Source: Dickeya lacustris
GTDB taxonomy: Bacteria; Pseudomonadota; Gammaproteobacteria; Enterobacterales; Enterobacteriaceae
Reading direction: 5' to 3'
Length of the DNA stretch: 64,000 nt
NCBI RefSeq assembly: GCF_029635795.1
Contig: NZ_CP114280.1
Location: forward strand, 3,968,001 to 4,032,000
The translations under genes were made by a program, and so were the position numbers. Shown in pieces: positions 1 to 8,920 of the stretch. The notes below the pieces were generated by a model. It worked only from the letters and a program-made list of their open reading frames with translations. It was not told the origin of the DNA and searched no databases. How positions within the stretch are numbered: position 1 is the stretch's first letter; every line of letters begins with the position of its first letter.

Positions 1-1167
1 CGTCAGCAAGACAAACACCACCATGCCGTAGAACCCGGAGCCGACGCCGCCGAAAATGACCTCCCCGATTTGCATCAACCACATTGGCACCAGGCCGCCC
101 AGTGCGGTAAAGGAGTCATGCATGGCGTTCACCGCGCCGCATGAGGTTGCGGTGGTAATGGCGGCAAAAAAGGCGGAAGCCAGAACGCCAAAGCGACTTT
201 CTTTGCCTTCCATGTTTTGTGCGCTATCGGCACCGAGCGCCAGCAGGTGCGGGTTGCCGCTGACCTCGGCATACATCACAACCGTTGTTGCGACGATCAA
301 CATGAGTGACATCGCCCACAGCAGGGTGTGGCCTTGACGACGGTCGTTAACGACCCGGCCAAAGCTGAAACACAGCGCGGCGGGAATAAGTAAAATCGAC
401 AGCATTTGGACGAAGTTGGTCAGCGCATTCGGGTTTTCAAACGGATGCGCGGAGTTGGCACCTAAAAAACCGCCGCCATTCGTCCCCAGCATTTTGATGG
501 CCTCTTGCGAGGCTATCGGCCCCATCGGTAATACCTGTGTTGCCCCTTCAAGCGTGGTGAGGTGTTGATAGGGCAGGAAATTTTGAATGCTGCCCTGGCT
601 GATGAAAAACAGTGTTAACAGCAATGATAATGGCAGCAGCAAATACAGGTTAATGCGCAGTAAATCCAGCCAGCAATTGCCCAGTTCATGGGTGGTGCGA
701 CGGGCGAAGGCGCGCATCAGCACAAAGGCGACGGCAATGCCGGTGGCGGCGGAAAGAAAGTTTTGTACCGTTAAACCCACCATTTGGCTGAAATAGCTCA
801 GGGTGTTTTCGCCGCTATAGGCTTGCCAGTCGGTATTCGTGACAAAACTGATGGCGGTATTCAACGCCAGATGCCATGACAGCCCCGGCATTTGCTGCGG
901 ATTTAGCGGCAGAACCTGTTGATACATCAGCATCAGCGTCAGCGCGACGATGCCCAATAAATTGAAGACTACGATAGACAATGTGTAGTGCTGCCAGCCC
1001 ATTTCTCCGCCAGAAAAGCCACACAACCGCGCCACTGAGAGCTCATAGCGTCTCAGTGCCCCTGTTTCCCCCTCAACCAGTCGCGCTATCCATTGCCCTA
1101 ATGGTTGGGCGACCACCAACAAGATGGCAAACAGCGTAACGATAAATAAAAAGGCATCGCTGGACAT
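1..1167 (-). CDS. kdpA: KdpA, potassium-binding subunit of the Kdp K+ ATPase (partial, C-terminus off window)
   Basis: Membrane subunit that selects and conducts K+ in the high-affinity KdpFABC P-type pump of the inner membrane. The reading frame is open from the ATG at 1167 to the left window edge (389 codons of about 557 in E. coli), so the last third is missing. Selectivity-loop signatures are visible in order: TNTDWQ near residue 112, GTNGGGF near 230 and TSCGAVN near 342, separated by hydrophobic helices. The start is set by GGAGG a few bases upstream and by a TGATG overlap with kdpF. kdpBC are expected further left. Identification is secure. Confidence 0.96.
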   Translation of the reverse strand, partial: MSSDAFLFIVTLFAILLVVAQPLGQWIARLVEGETGALRRYELSVARLCGFSGGEMGWQHYTLSIVVFNLLGIVALTLMLMYQQVLPLNPQQMPGLSWHLALNTAISFVTNTDWQAYSGENTLSYFSQMVGLTVQNFLSAATGIAVAFVLMRAFARRTTHELGNCWLDLLRINLYLLLPLSLLLTLFFISQGSIQNFLPYQHLTTLEGATQVLPMGPIASQEAIKMLGTNGGGFLGANSAHPFENPNALTNFVQMLSILLIPAALCFSFGRVVNDRRQGHTLLWAMSLMLIVATTVVMYAEVSGNPHLLALGADSAQNMEGKESRFGVLASAFFAAITTATSCGAVNAMHDSFTALGGLVPMWLMQIGEVIFGGVGSGFYGMVVFVLLT

Positions 1168-1256
1168 CAGAAGTCCTCCGCATTGAGCAATGCATAAAAA
1201 AGATAAACCAGCAGCAGCACGACCAGCGCCCCGCCTGCGATCAGACCAGGATTCAC
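1167..1256 (-). CDS. kdpF: KdpF, small stabilising subunit of the Kdp ATPase
   Basis: A 29-residue single-helix membrane peptide that stabilises the KdpABC complex. It starts with GTG (MNPGLIAGG...), has one hydrophobic helix ([15 protein letters not shown]) and ends NAEDF. The GTG is preceded by GGAGG (1264-1268). Its stop overlaps the kdpA start as TGATG, the usual translational coupling. It is too short for routine ORF calling, but length, sequence type and position immediately upstream of kdpA fit the family. Confidence 0.93.
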   Translation of the reverse strand: MNPGLIAGGALVVLLLVYLFYALLNAEDF

Positions 1257-1271
1257 TGTTTACCTCCGGTG

Positions 1272-1391
1272 GCGTTAATCGCCATGGTGTTAATAGCCAA
1301 GGTGTTAGTATCCAAGGTGTTAATGTTAAATGTGTTAATATTCAAAGTCTTAATATCAATGGTGTTCATGTCCAACGTGTTCATCGATATA
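1272..1391. repeat. Imperfect 15-bp tandem array, eight copies, in the kdp leader
   Basis: Eight head-to-tail units of exactly 15 bp, beginning at 1272, 1287, 1302, 1317, 1332, 1347, 1362 and 1377. The plus-strand consensus is about GTGTTAATATCCAAG. The GTGTTAAT core is best conserved and the last bases vary. The array lies between the KdpE box and kdpF, so it probably falls in the kdpFABC 5' untranslated leader. It is not a CRISPR (no spacers) and no gene is convincing here. Function unknown. Confidence 0.9.
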
Positions 1392-1480
1392 ACATGTGTT
1401 CACTGTGGGAATGGTGGATACCCCGAGGCTTAGGCTACGCAGGGCCTGGAAAAGAAGGTGCAAATTTCCCGCTGGCGGGC

Positions 1481-1499
1481 GTAAAAAAAGTATAAAAAT
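1481..1499 (-). promoter_or_regulatory. KdpE response-regulator binding site
   Basis: On the minus strand this reads TTTTTATACTTTTTTTAC, essentially the KdpE operator known upstream of E. coli kdpFABC. It is oriented toward kdpF about 225 bp away. By family knowledge, phosphorylated KdpE binds here under K+ limitation or osmotic upshift. The -10 and -35 elements downstream are not clear enough to mark. Confidence 0.85.
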
Positions 1500-1768
1500 G
1501 GCGAAAACCCCGTCGCGTTGCCGGGCAAGCCGCAGGCAAGTGGTCAGGTGCAATCAGGGGGGAATCGCGTAAAACCGTATTTACCTTGTGCGATCGTCTA
1601 ATATTGCCGCGCTTTATCGCATGCTTGCATCAATTGCTTAACATGTATTTAACTGTGTGATATTGAAGGTAATCATGAGCATGACACGCTTGTTATCTGG
1701 TCTGATGAGTGTAAAATTTAATCATGTCAGGCGATTTTTCTGTGATAACAGCGCGAGGAGATAACAGC

Positions 1769-1972
1769 ATGTCGTATACCGTGTTCCCTTGGTATTGGGT
1801 GGCATTACGCCGCATCGCGGTGATAACCGTGGGGGTAACGGCTTTGCCAGTCATGCTGTTTTGGCATGAGCGAGCCCGTTTTTACAGCTATTTACATCGC
1901 ATCTGGCTCAAAACCAGTGATAAACCGGTGTGGCTGGAGCAATCGGAACAGTCCGGCGGCCATTTTTACTGA
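1769..1972 (+). CDS. ybfA: YbfA family small membrane protein (DUF2517)
   Basis: A 67-residue protein of unknown biochemical role, conserved next to kdp in enterobacteria and transcribed divergently from it. It has one hydrophobic stretch (residues about 10-30), then the conserved block ARFYSYLHRIWLKTSDKPVW, and ends HFY as in E. coli YbfA. The ATG at 1769 is chosen because GAGGAG lies just upstream (1755-1760) and the length then matches E. coli. An in-frame ATG at 1724 would add 15 residues without family support. Confidence 0.85.
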   Translation: MSYTVFPWYWVALRRIAVITVGVTALPVMLFWHERARFYSYLHRIWLKTSDKPVWLEQSEQSGGHFY

Positions 1973-2260
1973 TTGCCCGCGCAGGGATGCTGTTAACGCT
2001 CGGTGATGTTGTCCGGTGATGTTGTCGATGGCAATGGCCTGTTTGCATGATGATGTGATAATCGGTCTTCCTCTTCTTAGCCTTTTTTTGCCCTTTTTTT
2101 GCCTTTCTTCATCCGCAGTCGTTTGGGTGGCGTCGCGGCCATCTTCAGGTTCAGGAATTTTTACGGCAGCGGAACCCGCCGGGGTGTGTATCTGTGACAG
2201 AAAAACGGCATAATTCCGCTATGCTATTGAGATAACACTCTCTTTTAAATGGAAGGCACA

Positions 2261-3220
2261 ATGACTGTCGAGAAGATTCCCGTAGGTATCAGCGCTTGTC
2301 TGCTGGGTAATCCGGTGCGTTTTGACGGGGGCCATAAACGGCTGGCCTTTGCCGTAGATCAACTAGACCCTTATTTCCATTTTGAGCCGATATGCCCGGA
2401 AATGGCCGTCGGGTTGCCTGTGCCACGCCCGGCGTTAAGGTTAGTCAAATCAGACGATAATGAGATTCGCATGCTCACTAGCAATGGTTCCGGCCTGGAT
2501 GTCACGGAGCCGATGCGACGCTTTGCCGCAGAAAAGGTGGCGACGCTTGCGCATCTTGGCGGCTACATCGTTTGCGCGAAATCGCCCAGTTGCGGTATGG
2601 AGCGAGTCAAAGTCTATGATGCATCACAGAATAATGCGCGTAAAAGCGGCGTTGGGCTGTTTACCGAACAACTGAAAGCCTCGCTGCCCTGGCTGCCGGT
2701 CGAGGAGGATGGCCGGTTGCATGACCCGGTGCTGCGGGAGAATTTTATTGCCCGCGTCTACGCGCTGCATGAGTTCAACCAACTGTGGCGCGGCGGTTTA
2801 AGCCGTGGGGCGCTGATGAATTTTCATAGCCGTTATAAATTGTTGCTGCTGGCGCATTCGCAACCGGAATACCGCAAACTGGGGCCGTTTGTCGCCACCA
2901 TGGATAAATGGGATTCGCTGGAAGATTTCGCGGCGCAATACCGTCTGCGCTTTATGGCGTTATTGTCACACCCGGCAACCCGGCGTAACCACACCAATGT
3001 GCTGATGCATGTGCAGGGCTATTTTCGTCGGCAACTGACCGCCGGGCAGCGTCAGGAACTGGCGACATTGATTGAACGCTATCGCCAGGGCGTGCAGCCG
3101 TTGTTAGCACCGTTAACGTTGCTGCGCCACTACATGAGTGAATACCCGGATGCCTGGCTGGCACAGCAACGCTATTTTGACCCTTACCCCGAAGCGCTAC
3201 GTTTGCGCTATGGGCATTAA
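2261..3220 (+). CDS. ybgA: DUF523-DUF1722 fusion protein (YbgA-like)
   Basis: A 319-residue two-domain protein. Residues about 1-150 are DUF523, with conserved cysteines in SACLLG, ICPEMAVG and CAKSPSCGM. Residues about 160-319 are DUF1722 (LHEFNQLWRGG, NFHSRYKLLLLAHS), which is all that E. coli YbgA has. The biochemical role is not established. It precedes photolyase as ybgA does in E. coli. ATG 2261 is preferred over ATG 2249 because GGAAGG (2251-2256) is correctly spaced for it. The domain pair is a known architecture. Confidence 0.85.
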   Translation: MTVEKIPVGISACLLGNPVRFDGGHKRLAFAVDQLDPYFHFEPICPEMAVGLPVPRPALRLVKSDDNEIRMLTSNGSGLDVTEPMRRFAAEKVATLAHLGGYIVCAKSPSCGMERVKVYDASQNNARKSGVGLFTEQLKASLPWLPVEEDGRLHDPVLRENFIARVYALHEFNQLWRGGLSRGALMNFHSRYKLLLLAHSQPEYRKLGPFVATMDKWDSLEDFAAQYRLRFMALLSHPATRRNHTNVLMHVQGYFRRQLTAGQRQELATLIERYRQGVQPLLAPLTLLRHYMSEYPDAWLAQQRYFDPYPEALRLRYGH

Positions 3221-3369
3221 ACGCATATAAAAAAGGCCCATCGATTGCGCCGCAACGCGGTGCATCGGGGCTGGCGGTAGCGCAGCAGGCCGGTCATCCG
3301 GTCTGCCATCAGGCGCTGCCGTTTGCAGACAACATAAAACTCCCTTTTCCAGCGTATTGAGGATGATGA

Positions 3370-4827
3370 ATGGCCACACATCTGGTTTGGTTTCGTCACG
3401 ACCTGCGTCTTTGCGATAACCTGGCGTTATCCGCCGCCTGTGAAGACCCGGACGCACGGGTGGAAGCGGTCTTTATTGCCACGCCGGGGCAGTGGGCGAA
3501 CCACATGATGTCGCCTCGTCAGGCGGCTTTTCTACTGGCCAACCTGCGCTTGTTACAACAAGCCTTACAGGAGAAAGGCATCCCTTTGCATTATCACCAG
3601 TGTGATGATTTTGCGGGCAGTGTGGCGTGGCTGGCGGCATTTTGCCGTCAGCGGCAGGTGACAACGCTATTTTATAATCGCCAGTACGAATTAAACGAAT
3701 ATCAGCGCGATCAACATGTTGAGGCATTGCTGGCCGGGGTGACTGCGTGCCGGGGGTTTGATGACAGCCTGTTACTGCCGCCCGGCAGCGTGGTGACGGG
3801 CAGCGGTGAAATGTATAAAGTGTTTACACCGTTTCGCGCTGCATTTATCCGCCAACTGTTGCAACGCGATGTGCGCTCGTTACCCGCACCGGCTGCGCGC
3901 CAGCAGGGTGAGTATGCGATACAACCGCTGACGCCGTTTTCTTACCCGATGGCAAGCTTGTCTCAGGTCGACGTTTTCACGCCGCCAGACGCTGAATTCC
4001 CTGCGGGAGAGCAGGAGGCGCGACAGCGATTGCGGCAGTTTTGCCGTGAACAGGTCGCACAGTACCATCAATACCGTGATTTACCGGCACTCAACGCCAC
4101 CAGCCAGTTGTCGCCCTATCTGGCACTGGGGGTGATTTCGCCGCGCCAGTGTTTTAATCGCCTGCGTGTGGAGCACCCGGAGGTGTTAACGCAGCCGGAG
4201 AGCGGTGCGTTTAGCTGGTTTAATGAATTGGTCTGGCGCGAGTTTTATCGCCATCTATTGGTATTTAGCCCGGCATTATGCCGCCACCAGCCGTTCATCG
4301 GTTGGACGCGCCACATCGTCTGGCGTGATGCGCCAGAGGAGTTGCGAGCCTGGCAACGGGGAGAAACCGGTTATCCCATTGTGGATGCGGCCATGCGCCA
4401 GTTAAATGCAACGGGCTGGATGCATAACCGTCTTCGCATGATTTGCGCCAGTTTTCTGGTTAAAGATTTGTTAATCGACTGGCGCGCAGGGGAACGTTAT
4501 TTTATGGAGCAACTGCTGGACGGCGATCTGGCAGCCAATAACGGTGGCTGGCAGTGGGCCGCCTCGACGGGGACGGACGCCGCACCCTATTTTCGTATTT
4601 TTAATCCCACCACGCAGGGGGAACGCTTTGACCCGGAAGGGGCATTTATTCGTCGCTGGCTGCCGGAACTTGCCATGATCCCCGGTAAAGCGGTGCATCA
4701 ACCGCACGCATGGGCGGCGCGCCACGGGCGTCAACTCGCCTATCCGTCGCCGCTGGTGGATCATAAACAGGCGCGTGTGCGCACGTTAGCCGCGTTTGAA
4801 GCGGCGAAACGCGCGGAGTCTGCATAA
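3370..4827 (+). CDS. phrB: Deoxyribodipyrimidine photolyase (CPD photolyase)
   Basis: Light-dependent FAD enzyme that splits cyclobutane pyrimidine dimers in DNA. At 485 residues it is close to the class I family length (E. coli 472). The N-terminal alpha/beta antenna-binding domain begins HLVWFRHDLRLCDN. The C-terminal FAD domain carries ELVWREFYRH, TGYPIVDAAMRQL, GWMHNRLRM and DLAANNGGWQWAASTGTDAA, including the family tryptophans. The ATG sits at the start of the conserved N-terminus. It is downstream of ybgA, as in E. coli. A 150-bp gap separates the two. Confidence 0.96.
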   Translation: MATHLVWFRHDLRLCDNLALSAACEDPDARVEAVFIATPGQWANHMMSPRQAAFLLANLRLLQQALQEKGIPLHYHQCDDFAGSVAWLAAFCRQRQVTTLFYNRQYELNEYQRDQHVEALLAGVTACRGFDDSLLLPPGSVVTGSGEMYKVFTPFRAAFIRQLLQRDVRSLPAPAARQQGEYAIQPLTPFSYPMASLSQVDVFTPPDAEFPAGEQEARQRLRQFCREQVAQYHQYRDLPALNATSQLSPYLALGVISPRQCFNRLRVEHPEVLTQPESGAFSWFNELVWREFYRHLLVFSPALCRHQPFIGWTRHIVWRDAPEELRAWQRGETGYPIVDAAMRQLNATGWMHNRLRMICASFLVKDLLIDWRAGERYFMEQLLDGDLAANNGGWQWAASTGTDAAPYFRIFNPTTQGERFDPEGAFIRRWLPELAMIPGKAVHQPHAWAARHGRQLAYPSPLVDHKQARVRTLAAFEAAKRAESA

Positions 4828-4871
4828 GTCGCCATCGCCAGATTATTTGAACGCATCAAGGAGCAATGGGT

Positions 4872-5615
4872 ATGCGCAATACTGAGCTGGAAAGCTTGCT
4901 GAATGGATTTTTGAACGTTTCTGCCTTTCAGGACTACGGCCCAAACGGGTTGCAGGTGGAGGGCCGTGAAACGGTGCGCCGTATCGTGACCGGTGTGACC
5001 GCGTGTCAGGCGTTACTGGATGCGGCTGTAGCGCATCAGGCGGATGCGGTACTGGTACATCATGGCTATTTCTGGCGTAACGAAACGGCGATTATCCGTG
5101 GCATGAAGCGCCAGCGCCTGAAAACACTGTTGGCGAATGACATCAATTTGTACGGCTATCATCTGCCGCTGGATGCCCACCCGACGGTCGGCAACAACGC
5201 TCAACTGGCCGCCATGCTTGGCATTCGCACGCTGGGGGACATTGAGCCATTCCTGCCTTATGGCGAGCTGGCCGTCGCACAAACCGCACAGGAATTGCAG
5301 CAGACGCTGGAGCGTCAGTTGGCGCGCCCGGTATTACATTGTGGCGACAATGCACCGGCCCATATACGGCGCGTCGCCTGGTGTACCGGTGGTGGACAGA
5401 GCCTGATTGAACAGGCCGCGCAGTTTGGTGTGGATGCCTTTATCACGGGTGAAGTCTCCGAGAAAACCATCCATATCGCCCGTGAAATGGGGCTGCATTT
5501 TTATGCCGCAGGCCATCATGCAACCGAGCGTGCTGGCATACGGGTGTTGGGCGAATGGCTGGCGGCAGAGCACGGATTTGACGTGACATTTATCGATATC
5601 CCCAACCCGGCATAG
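4872..5615 (+). CDS. ybgI: YbgI, NIF3-family dinuclear-metal protein
   Basis: A 247-residue NIF3/DUF34 protein with a toroidal hexamer fold and a two-metal site. The activity is debated (GTP cyclohydrolase-like or repair-related proposals). Metal-ligand motifs are visible: VLVHHGYFW near residue 63, YGYHLPLDAHP near 95 and AAGHHATERAG near 215. ATG 4872 is chosen over 4866 because AAGGAG (4858-4863) is then 8 bp away and the length equals E. coli YbgI. It lies directly upstream of pxpBCA, as in E. coli. Confidence 0.93.
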   Translation: MRNTELESLLNGFLNVSAFQDYGPNGLQVEGRETVRRIVTGVTACQALLDAAVAHQADAVLVHHGYFWRNETAIIRGMKRQRLKTLLANDINLYGYHLPLDAHPTVGNNAQLAAMLGIRTLGDIEPFLPYGELAVAQTAQELQQTLERQLARPVLHCGDNAPAHIRRVAWCTGGGQSLIEQAAQFGVDAFITGEVSEKTIHIAREMGLHFYAAGHHATERAGIRVLGEWLAAEHGFDVTFIDIPNPA

Positions 5616-5710
5616 CCCGTGGTAATGCCCTCGATGCCAGCAATAATAGCGCATCATGCTGATGTCGGGGGCCATGGGCTAAAGCATGGGATCATCGCTC
5701 AGGAGGTAGG

Positions 5711-6370
5711 ATGCAACGCGCACGCTGTTATCTGTTAGGGGAAAAAGCAGTTGTTCTGGAGCTTGAGCCGCCATTGCGTCTGGAAAGCCAGCAGCGGATA
5801 TGGGGGCTGGTTGAGCGGCTGACCGGACATCAAGATGTCAGTGAAGTGATTCCCGGTATGAACAACCTGACGGTGGTACTAAAACATCCCCGCGAAAATG
5901 CGCTGGACGCCATAGAGCGCTTACAGCGTTGGTGGGAAGAGAGCGAGTCAGCCTGCCCGTTGCCCTCTCGTGACATCGATATTCCGGTGGTGTACGGCGG
6001 TGAGCAAGGGCCGGATTTACTCATCGTGGCGGAGCACTGCGGCCTGACGCCACAACAAGTGGTCGAGCGCCATGCCGCCGGGCGTTACATCGTCTATTTT
6101 TTGGGTTTTCAACCCGGATTTCCCTACCTTGGTGGACTGGATGAGACACTGTGTGTTCCCCGGCGCGCAGAGCCGCGTCTGCGGGTGCCCGTAGGGTCGG
6201 TCGGCATCGGCGGCAGTCAAACCGGTATTTACCCGCTGGCGACGCCCGGCGGCTGGCAACTGATTGGCCGCACTGCGCAGGCGCTGTTTCACCCCACGCA
6301 GACACCGCCTGTGTTACTTAAACCCGGCGACCGGGTTCGCTTTGTGCCACAACCGGAGGGCGTATGCTGA
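5711..6370 (+). CDS. pxpB: 5-oxoprolinase subunit PxpB (YbgJ)
   Basis: One of two subunits (with PxpC) that use ATP to activate or phosphorylate 5-oxoproline before PxpA opens the ring to L-glutamate. At 219 residues it matches the allophanate-hydrolase subunit 1 (AHS1/KipI) family. Typical blocks are [41 protein letters not shown] and [31 protein letters not shown] precedes the ATG. It overlaps pxpC by 7 bp, indicating coupled translation. Confidence 0.94.
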   Translation: MQRARCYLLGEKAVVLELEPPLRLESQQRIWGLVERLTGHQDVSEVIPGMNNLTVVLKHPRENALDAIERLQRWWEESESACPLPSRDIDIPVVYGGEQGPDLLIVAEHCGLTPQQVVERHAAGRYIVYFLGFQPGFPYLGGLDETLCVPRRAEPRLRVPVGSVGIGGSQTGIYPLATPGGWQLIGRTAQALFHPTQTPPVLLKPGDRVRFVPQPEGVC

Positions 6371-7293
6371 ACATTCTCCGGGCCGGATTACAGACGACGG
6401 TGCAGGATACCGGACGCCACGGACTCAGATCTCTGGGAATCAGCCAGTGCGGTGCGCTGGATATCCCGGCATTGAAACTGGCTAATCTATTAGTAGCAAA
6501 CCCGGCGCATGCGGCGGTGCTGGAAGTGACATTGGGGCAATTAGTCGCAACATTCACCACGCCTTGCTGGATTGCGTTAACCGGTGCAGATTGCCATGCC
6601 ACCCTCGAGGGTAAACCGCTGTGGACAGGCTGGTGTTTTCCGGTACAGGCCGGGCAGACATTACGCTTACGTTCGCCGCGTAACGGGATGCGCAGCTATC
6701 TTGCTGTGTCTGGCGGTATTGACGTACCGCAGGTACTGGGGTCTTACAGTACCGATGTCAAAGCGGGGATTGGCGGTATGGCTGGACGGCCATTGGTGGA
6801 TGGCGATGTCTTGCCACTCGGTGAGCCACAACGTTTACCCGTGCGATCGGTTGGGGTGAAACAGCTGCTGTTTACCAACCGGATAAGGGTGCTGCCGGGG
6901 CCTGAATATCAGGAATTTAGCCAGGCATCACGCGATGATTTCTGGCGCACGGGCTGGCACCTTAGTCCACAAAGCAACCGGATGGGATACCGTCTGTTAG
7001 GGCCTACGCTGGTGCGCGAAACACCGCGAGAGCTGTTATCCCATGGCCTGCTGCCGGGCGTGATTCAGGTGCCGCATAACGGCAAGCCGATTGTTTTGAT
7101 GGCTGACGCCCAGACCACTGGCGGCTATCCTCGAATTGGCTGTGTGATTGAGGCGGATCTTTATCATCTGGCGCAAATGCGTTTGGGCGAGCCGGTGCAT
7201 TTCCTGCGTTGCTCGCTGGATGAGGCGCTCAAGGCTGCGCAGGCGCAGCAGCACTATCTGGAACAACTGGCCTGGAGGCTGCATGGTTATTGA
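6364..7293 (+). CDS. pxpC: 5-oxoprolinase subunit PxpC (YbgK)
   Basis: The AHS2/KipA-type partner of PxpB in the ATP-dependent 5-oxoprolinase. It has 309 residues, the same size as E. coli YbgK. Family hallmarks are [13 protein letters not shown] at the N-terminus, [38 protein letters not shown] and [16 protein letters not shown]. The start overlaps the end of pxpB, and its last 11 bp overlap pxpA. This tight packing supports a three-subunit enzyme made from one message. Confidence 0.95.
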   Translation: MLNILRAGLQTTVQDTGRHGLRSLGISQCGALDIPALKLANLLVANPAHAAVLEVTLGQLVATFTTPCWIALTGADCHATLEGKPLWTGWCFPVQAGQTLRLRSPRNGMRSYLAVSGGIDVPQVLGSYSTDVKAGIGGMAGRPLVDGDVLPLGEPQRLPVRSVGVKQLLFTNRIRVLPGPEYQEFSQASRDDFWRTGWHLSPQSNRMGYRLLGPTLVRETPRELLSHGLLPGVIQVPHNGKPIVLMADAQTTGGYPRIGCVIEADLYHLAQMRLGEPVHFLRCSLDEALKAAQAQQHYLEQLAWRLHGY

Positions 7294-8026
7294 TTTAAAC
7301 GCCGATCTGGGTGAAGGCGGGTTGCACGATGAAGCATTACTCCAGTGTGTGAGCTCGGCCAACATCGCCTGTGGTTTTCATGCCGGTGATGCGCAAACCA
7401 TGCGCCAGTCGGTGCGCTGGGCGCTGCAATATGGCGTGGCTATTGGGGCGCACCCCAGCTTTCCCGATCGCGAAAATTTTGGTCGCACCGCCATGAATCT
7501 GCCGGCCGAAACGGTTTATGCCCAGGTGGTGTATCAGATAGGTGCGCTGGCGGCCATCGCCAACGCCGAAGGCGGGCGGCTATTCCATGTTAAACCTCAT
7601 GGCATGTTATATAACCAGGCGGCGCGCGATGCGGCGTTGGCGGATGCGATAGCCCAGGCTGTCGCGGCGGTAGACCCGGCGTTATATCTGGTCGGGCTTT
7701 CAGGCGGTGAGCTGATTCGTGCCGGTAAACGCGCCGGATTAGCGACCCGTGAAGAGGTGTTTGCCGATCGCAGCTATCAGGCCGATGGCTCGCTGGTGCC
7801 GCGCGATCAACCCTCTGCGGTGATCAGCAGTGACGAGCTGGCGCTGGCGCAAACGCTTGAAATGGTACAGCGCCAGCGGGTACGCGCCAGCAATGGCAAC
7901 TGGGTCGCGGTGGTGGCGCAAACGGTATGTCTGCATGGCGATAATCAACATGCGCTGACATTTGCCAGACGCTTGCGCCAGTGCTTTACCCAGTACGGTA
8001 TCCACGTCAGCGCCCGTCAGGAGTAG
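7283..8026 (+). CDS. pxpA: 5-oxoprolinase subunit PxpA (LamB/YcsF family)
   Basis: Catalytic ring-opening subunit that converts activated 5-oxoproline (pyroglutamate) to glutamate. It has 247 residues starting [12 protein letters not shown], the invariant YcsF N-terminus. Other conserved blocks are [43 protein letters not shown] and CLHGDN. The ATG at 7283 sits behind GGAGG (7274-7278), inside the last codons of pxpC. An in-frame ATG at 7148 lies within pxpC and is rejected as the start. Operon pxpB-pxpC-pxpA-nei. Confidence 0.95.
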   Translation: MVIDLNADLGEGGLHDEALLQCVSSANIACGFHAGDAQTMRQSVRWALQYGVAIGAHPSFPDRENFGRTAMNLPAETVYAQVVYQIGALAAIANAEGGRLFHVKPHGMLYNQAARDAALADAIAQAVAAVDPALYLVGLSGGELIRAGKRAGLATREEVFADRSYQADGSLVPRDQPSAVISSDELALAQTLEMVQRQRVRASNGNWVAVVAQTVCLHGDNQHALTFARRLRQCFTQYGIHVSARQE

Positions 8027-8034
8027 GAGGACGC

Positions 8035-8823
8035 ATGCCAGAAGGCCCCGAAATCCGGCGTGCTGCCGATAGCCTTGCCGCTGCGGTGGCAGGAAAGACG
8101 CTGACGGCAGTGTGGTTCGCCTTTCCTGCCCTCAAAGATTATGAAGCCATGCTGGTCGGTACGCAGGTTGAACGCATTAGCAGCCGGGGTAAGGCGTTGT
8201 TGACGTGGTTTTCGAACGGACTGGTTATGTACAGCCATAATCAGCTGTATGGCGTCTGGCGTATCGGTAAAGCTGATGTTGATACGCGTCGGGAATTACG
8301 CGTCAGGCTAGAGACGGAAGATAATGCCGTATCGCTTTACAGTGCTTCGGATATCAACCTGTTACACGTTTCCCAACTGGAGTCTCATCCCTTTTTACAA
8401 CGTCTGGGGCCTGATGTCCTGGATGAGGCGTTGCATGCCGACGAGGTATGCGAGCGATTGCTGTCAGCGCGTTTTTGTCGCAGGCGATTCGGGGCATTGT
8501 TATTGGATCAGGGGTTTCTGGCGGGGCTGGGTAACTATCTGCGGGTGGAGATTTTATGGGCATGCGCACTGAGCCCGACACGCCGTGCGGTGGATTTAAC
8601 TGACAATGAACTGACAACATTCAGCCAGACGCTGTTGGATATTCCCCGCCTCTCTTACACAACCCGTGGCCGTGCCAACGATGACGATCGTTATCATGGC
8701 GCGCATTTTCGTTTCCACGTTTTCCACCGTGATGGCGAGCCCTGTGAGCGGTGTGGTGAATTAATCGTGAAAAGCCAGGTCGCCTCCCGGCCATTTTACG
8801 CCTGCCCTCACTGCCAGCCGTAG
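8035..8823 (+). CDS. nei: Endonuclease VIII (Nei) DNA glycosylase/AP lyase
   Basis: Base-excision repair glycosylase/lyase for oxidised pyrimidines. The mature N-terminus [11 protein letters not shown] supplies the catalytic Pro and Glu, so the start must be ATG 8035, backed by TAGGAGG (8024-8030). The in-frame ATG at 7981 lies inside pxpA. At 262 residues it is one shorter than E. coli Nei. The C-terminal zinc finger is complete: CERC about 25 residues from the end, then CPHC before the stop. It is the last gene of the pxp cluster, 8 bp after pxpA. Confidence 0.95.
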   Translation: MPEGPEIRRAADSLAAAVAGKTLTAVWFAFPALKDYEAMLVGTQVERISSRGKALLTWFSNGLVMYSHNQLYGVWRIGKADVDTRRELRVRLETEDNAVSLYSASDINLLHVSQLESHPFLQRLGPDVLDEALHADEVCERLLSARFCRRRFGALLLDQGFLAGLGNYLRVEILWACALSPTRRAVDLTDNELTTFSQTLLDIPRLSYTTRGRANDDDRYHGAHFRFHVFHRDGEPCERCGELIVKSQVASRPFYACPHCQP

Positions 8824-8863
8824 CAGTGCGGCGCGATAATCGAATAATGACGAAACAGCAAAT

Positions 8864-8889
8864 AAGAAAGGCCGGATAGCTCCGGCCTG
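8864..8889 (-). terminator. Rho-independent terminator of gltA
   Basis: The hairpin AGGCCGGA-GCTA-TCCGGCCT lies between convergent nei and gltA. On the minus strand it is followed by TTCTTATT, so it fits best as the gltA terminator. The plus-strand tail is poor in T. Confidence 0.8.
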
Positions 8890-8920
8890 TTGCAGGGTAT
8901 TTTTAACGGATAAAACGTGA

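Larger units (their letters stand above)
1257..1768. other. kdpF-ybfA divergent intergenic region
   Basis: About 510 bp between divergent kdpF and ybfA. It holds the 15-bp array (1272-1391) and the KdpE box (1481-1499). The rest (about 1500-1760) is moderately AT-rich and presumably contains the ybfA promoter, but I cannot assign a start point. No credible gene is present; the plus-strand open frame through the array is repeat-driven. Confidence 0.7.

Noticed and set aside
815..1024. Minus-strand 69-codon ORF inside kdpA
   Set aside because: Wrong frame within the clearly coding kdpA sequence.
1190..1495. 101-codon plus-strand ORF across kdpF and the 15-bp array (pentapeptide-like GVNxx repeats)
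   Set aside because: It is antisense to kdpF, and the pentapeptide look follows automatically from a 15-bp repeat. No ribosome site or family match; the kdp leader explains the region better.
2016..2213. 65-codon plus-strand ORF between ybfA and ybgA
   Set aside because: Composition reflects T-rich simple repeats (CCTTTTTTTGCC twice, GGTGATGTTGTC twice); no ribosome site and no family resemblance.
3227..3262. Hairpin-like sequence between ybgA and phrB with a minus-strand T-run
   Set aside because: Stem is imperfect, the T-run is on the strand with no gene to terminate, and a plus-strand terminator is not formed.
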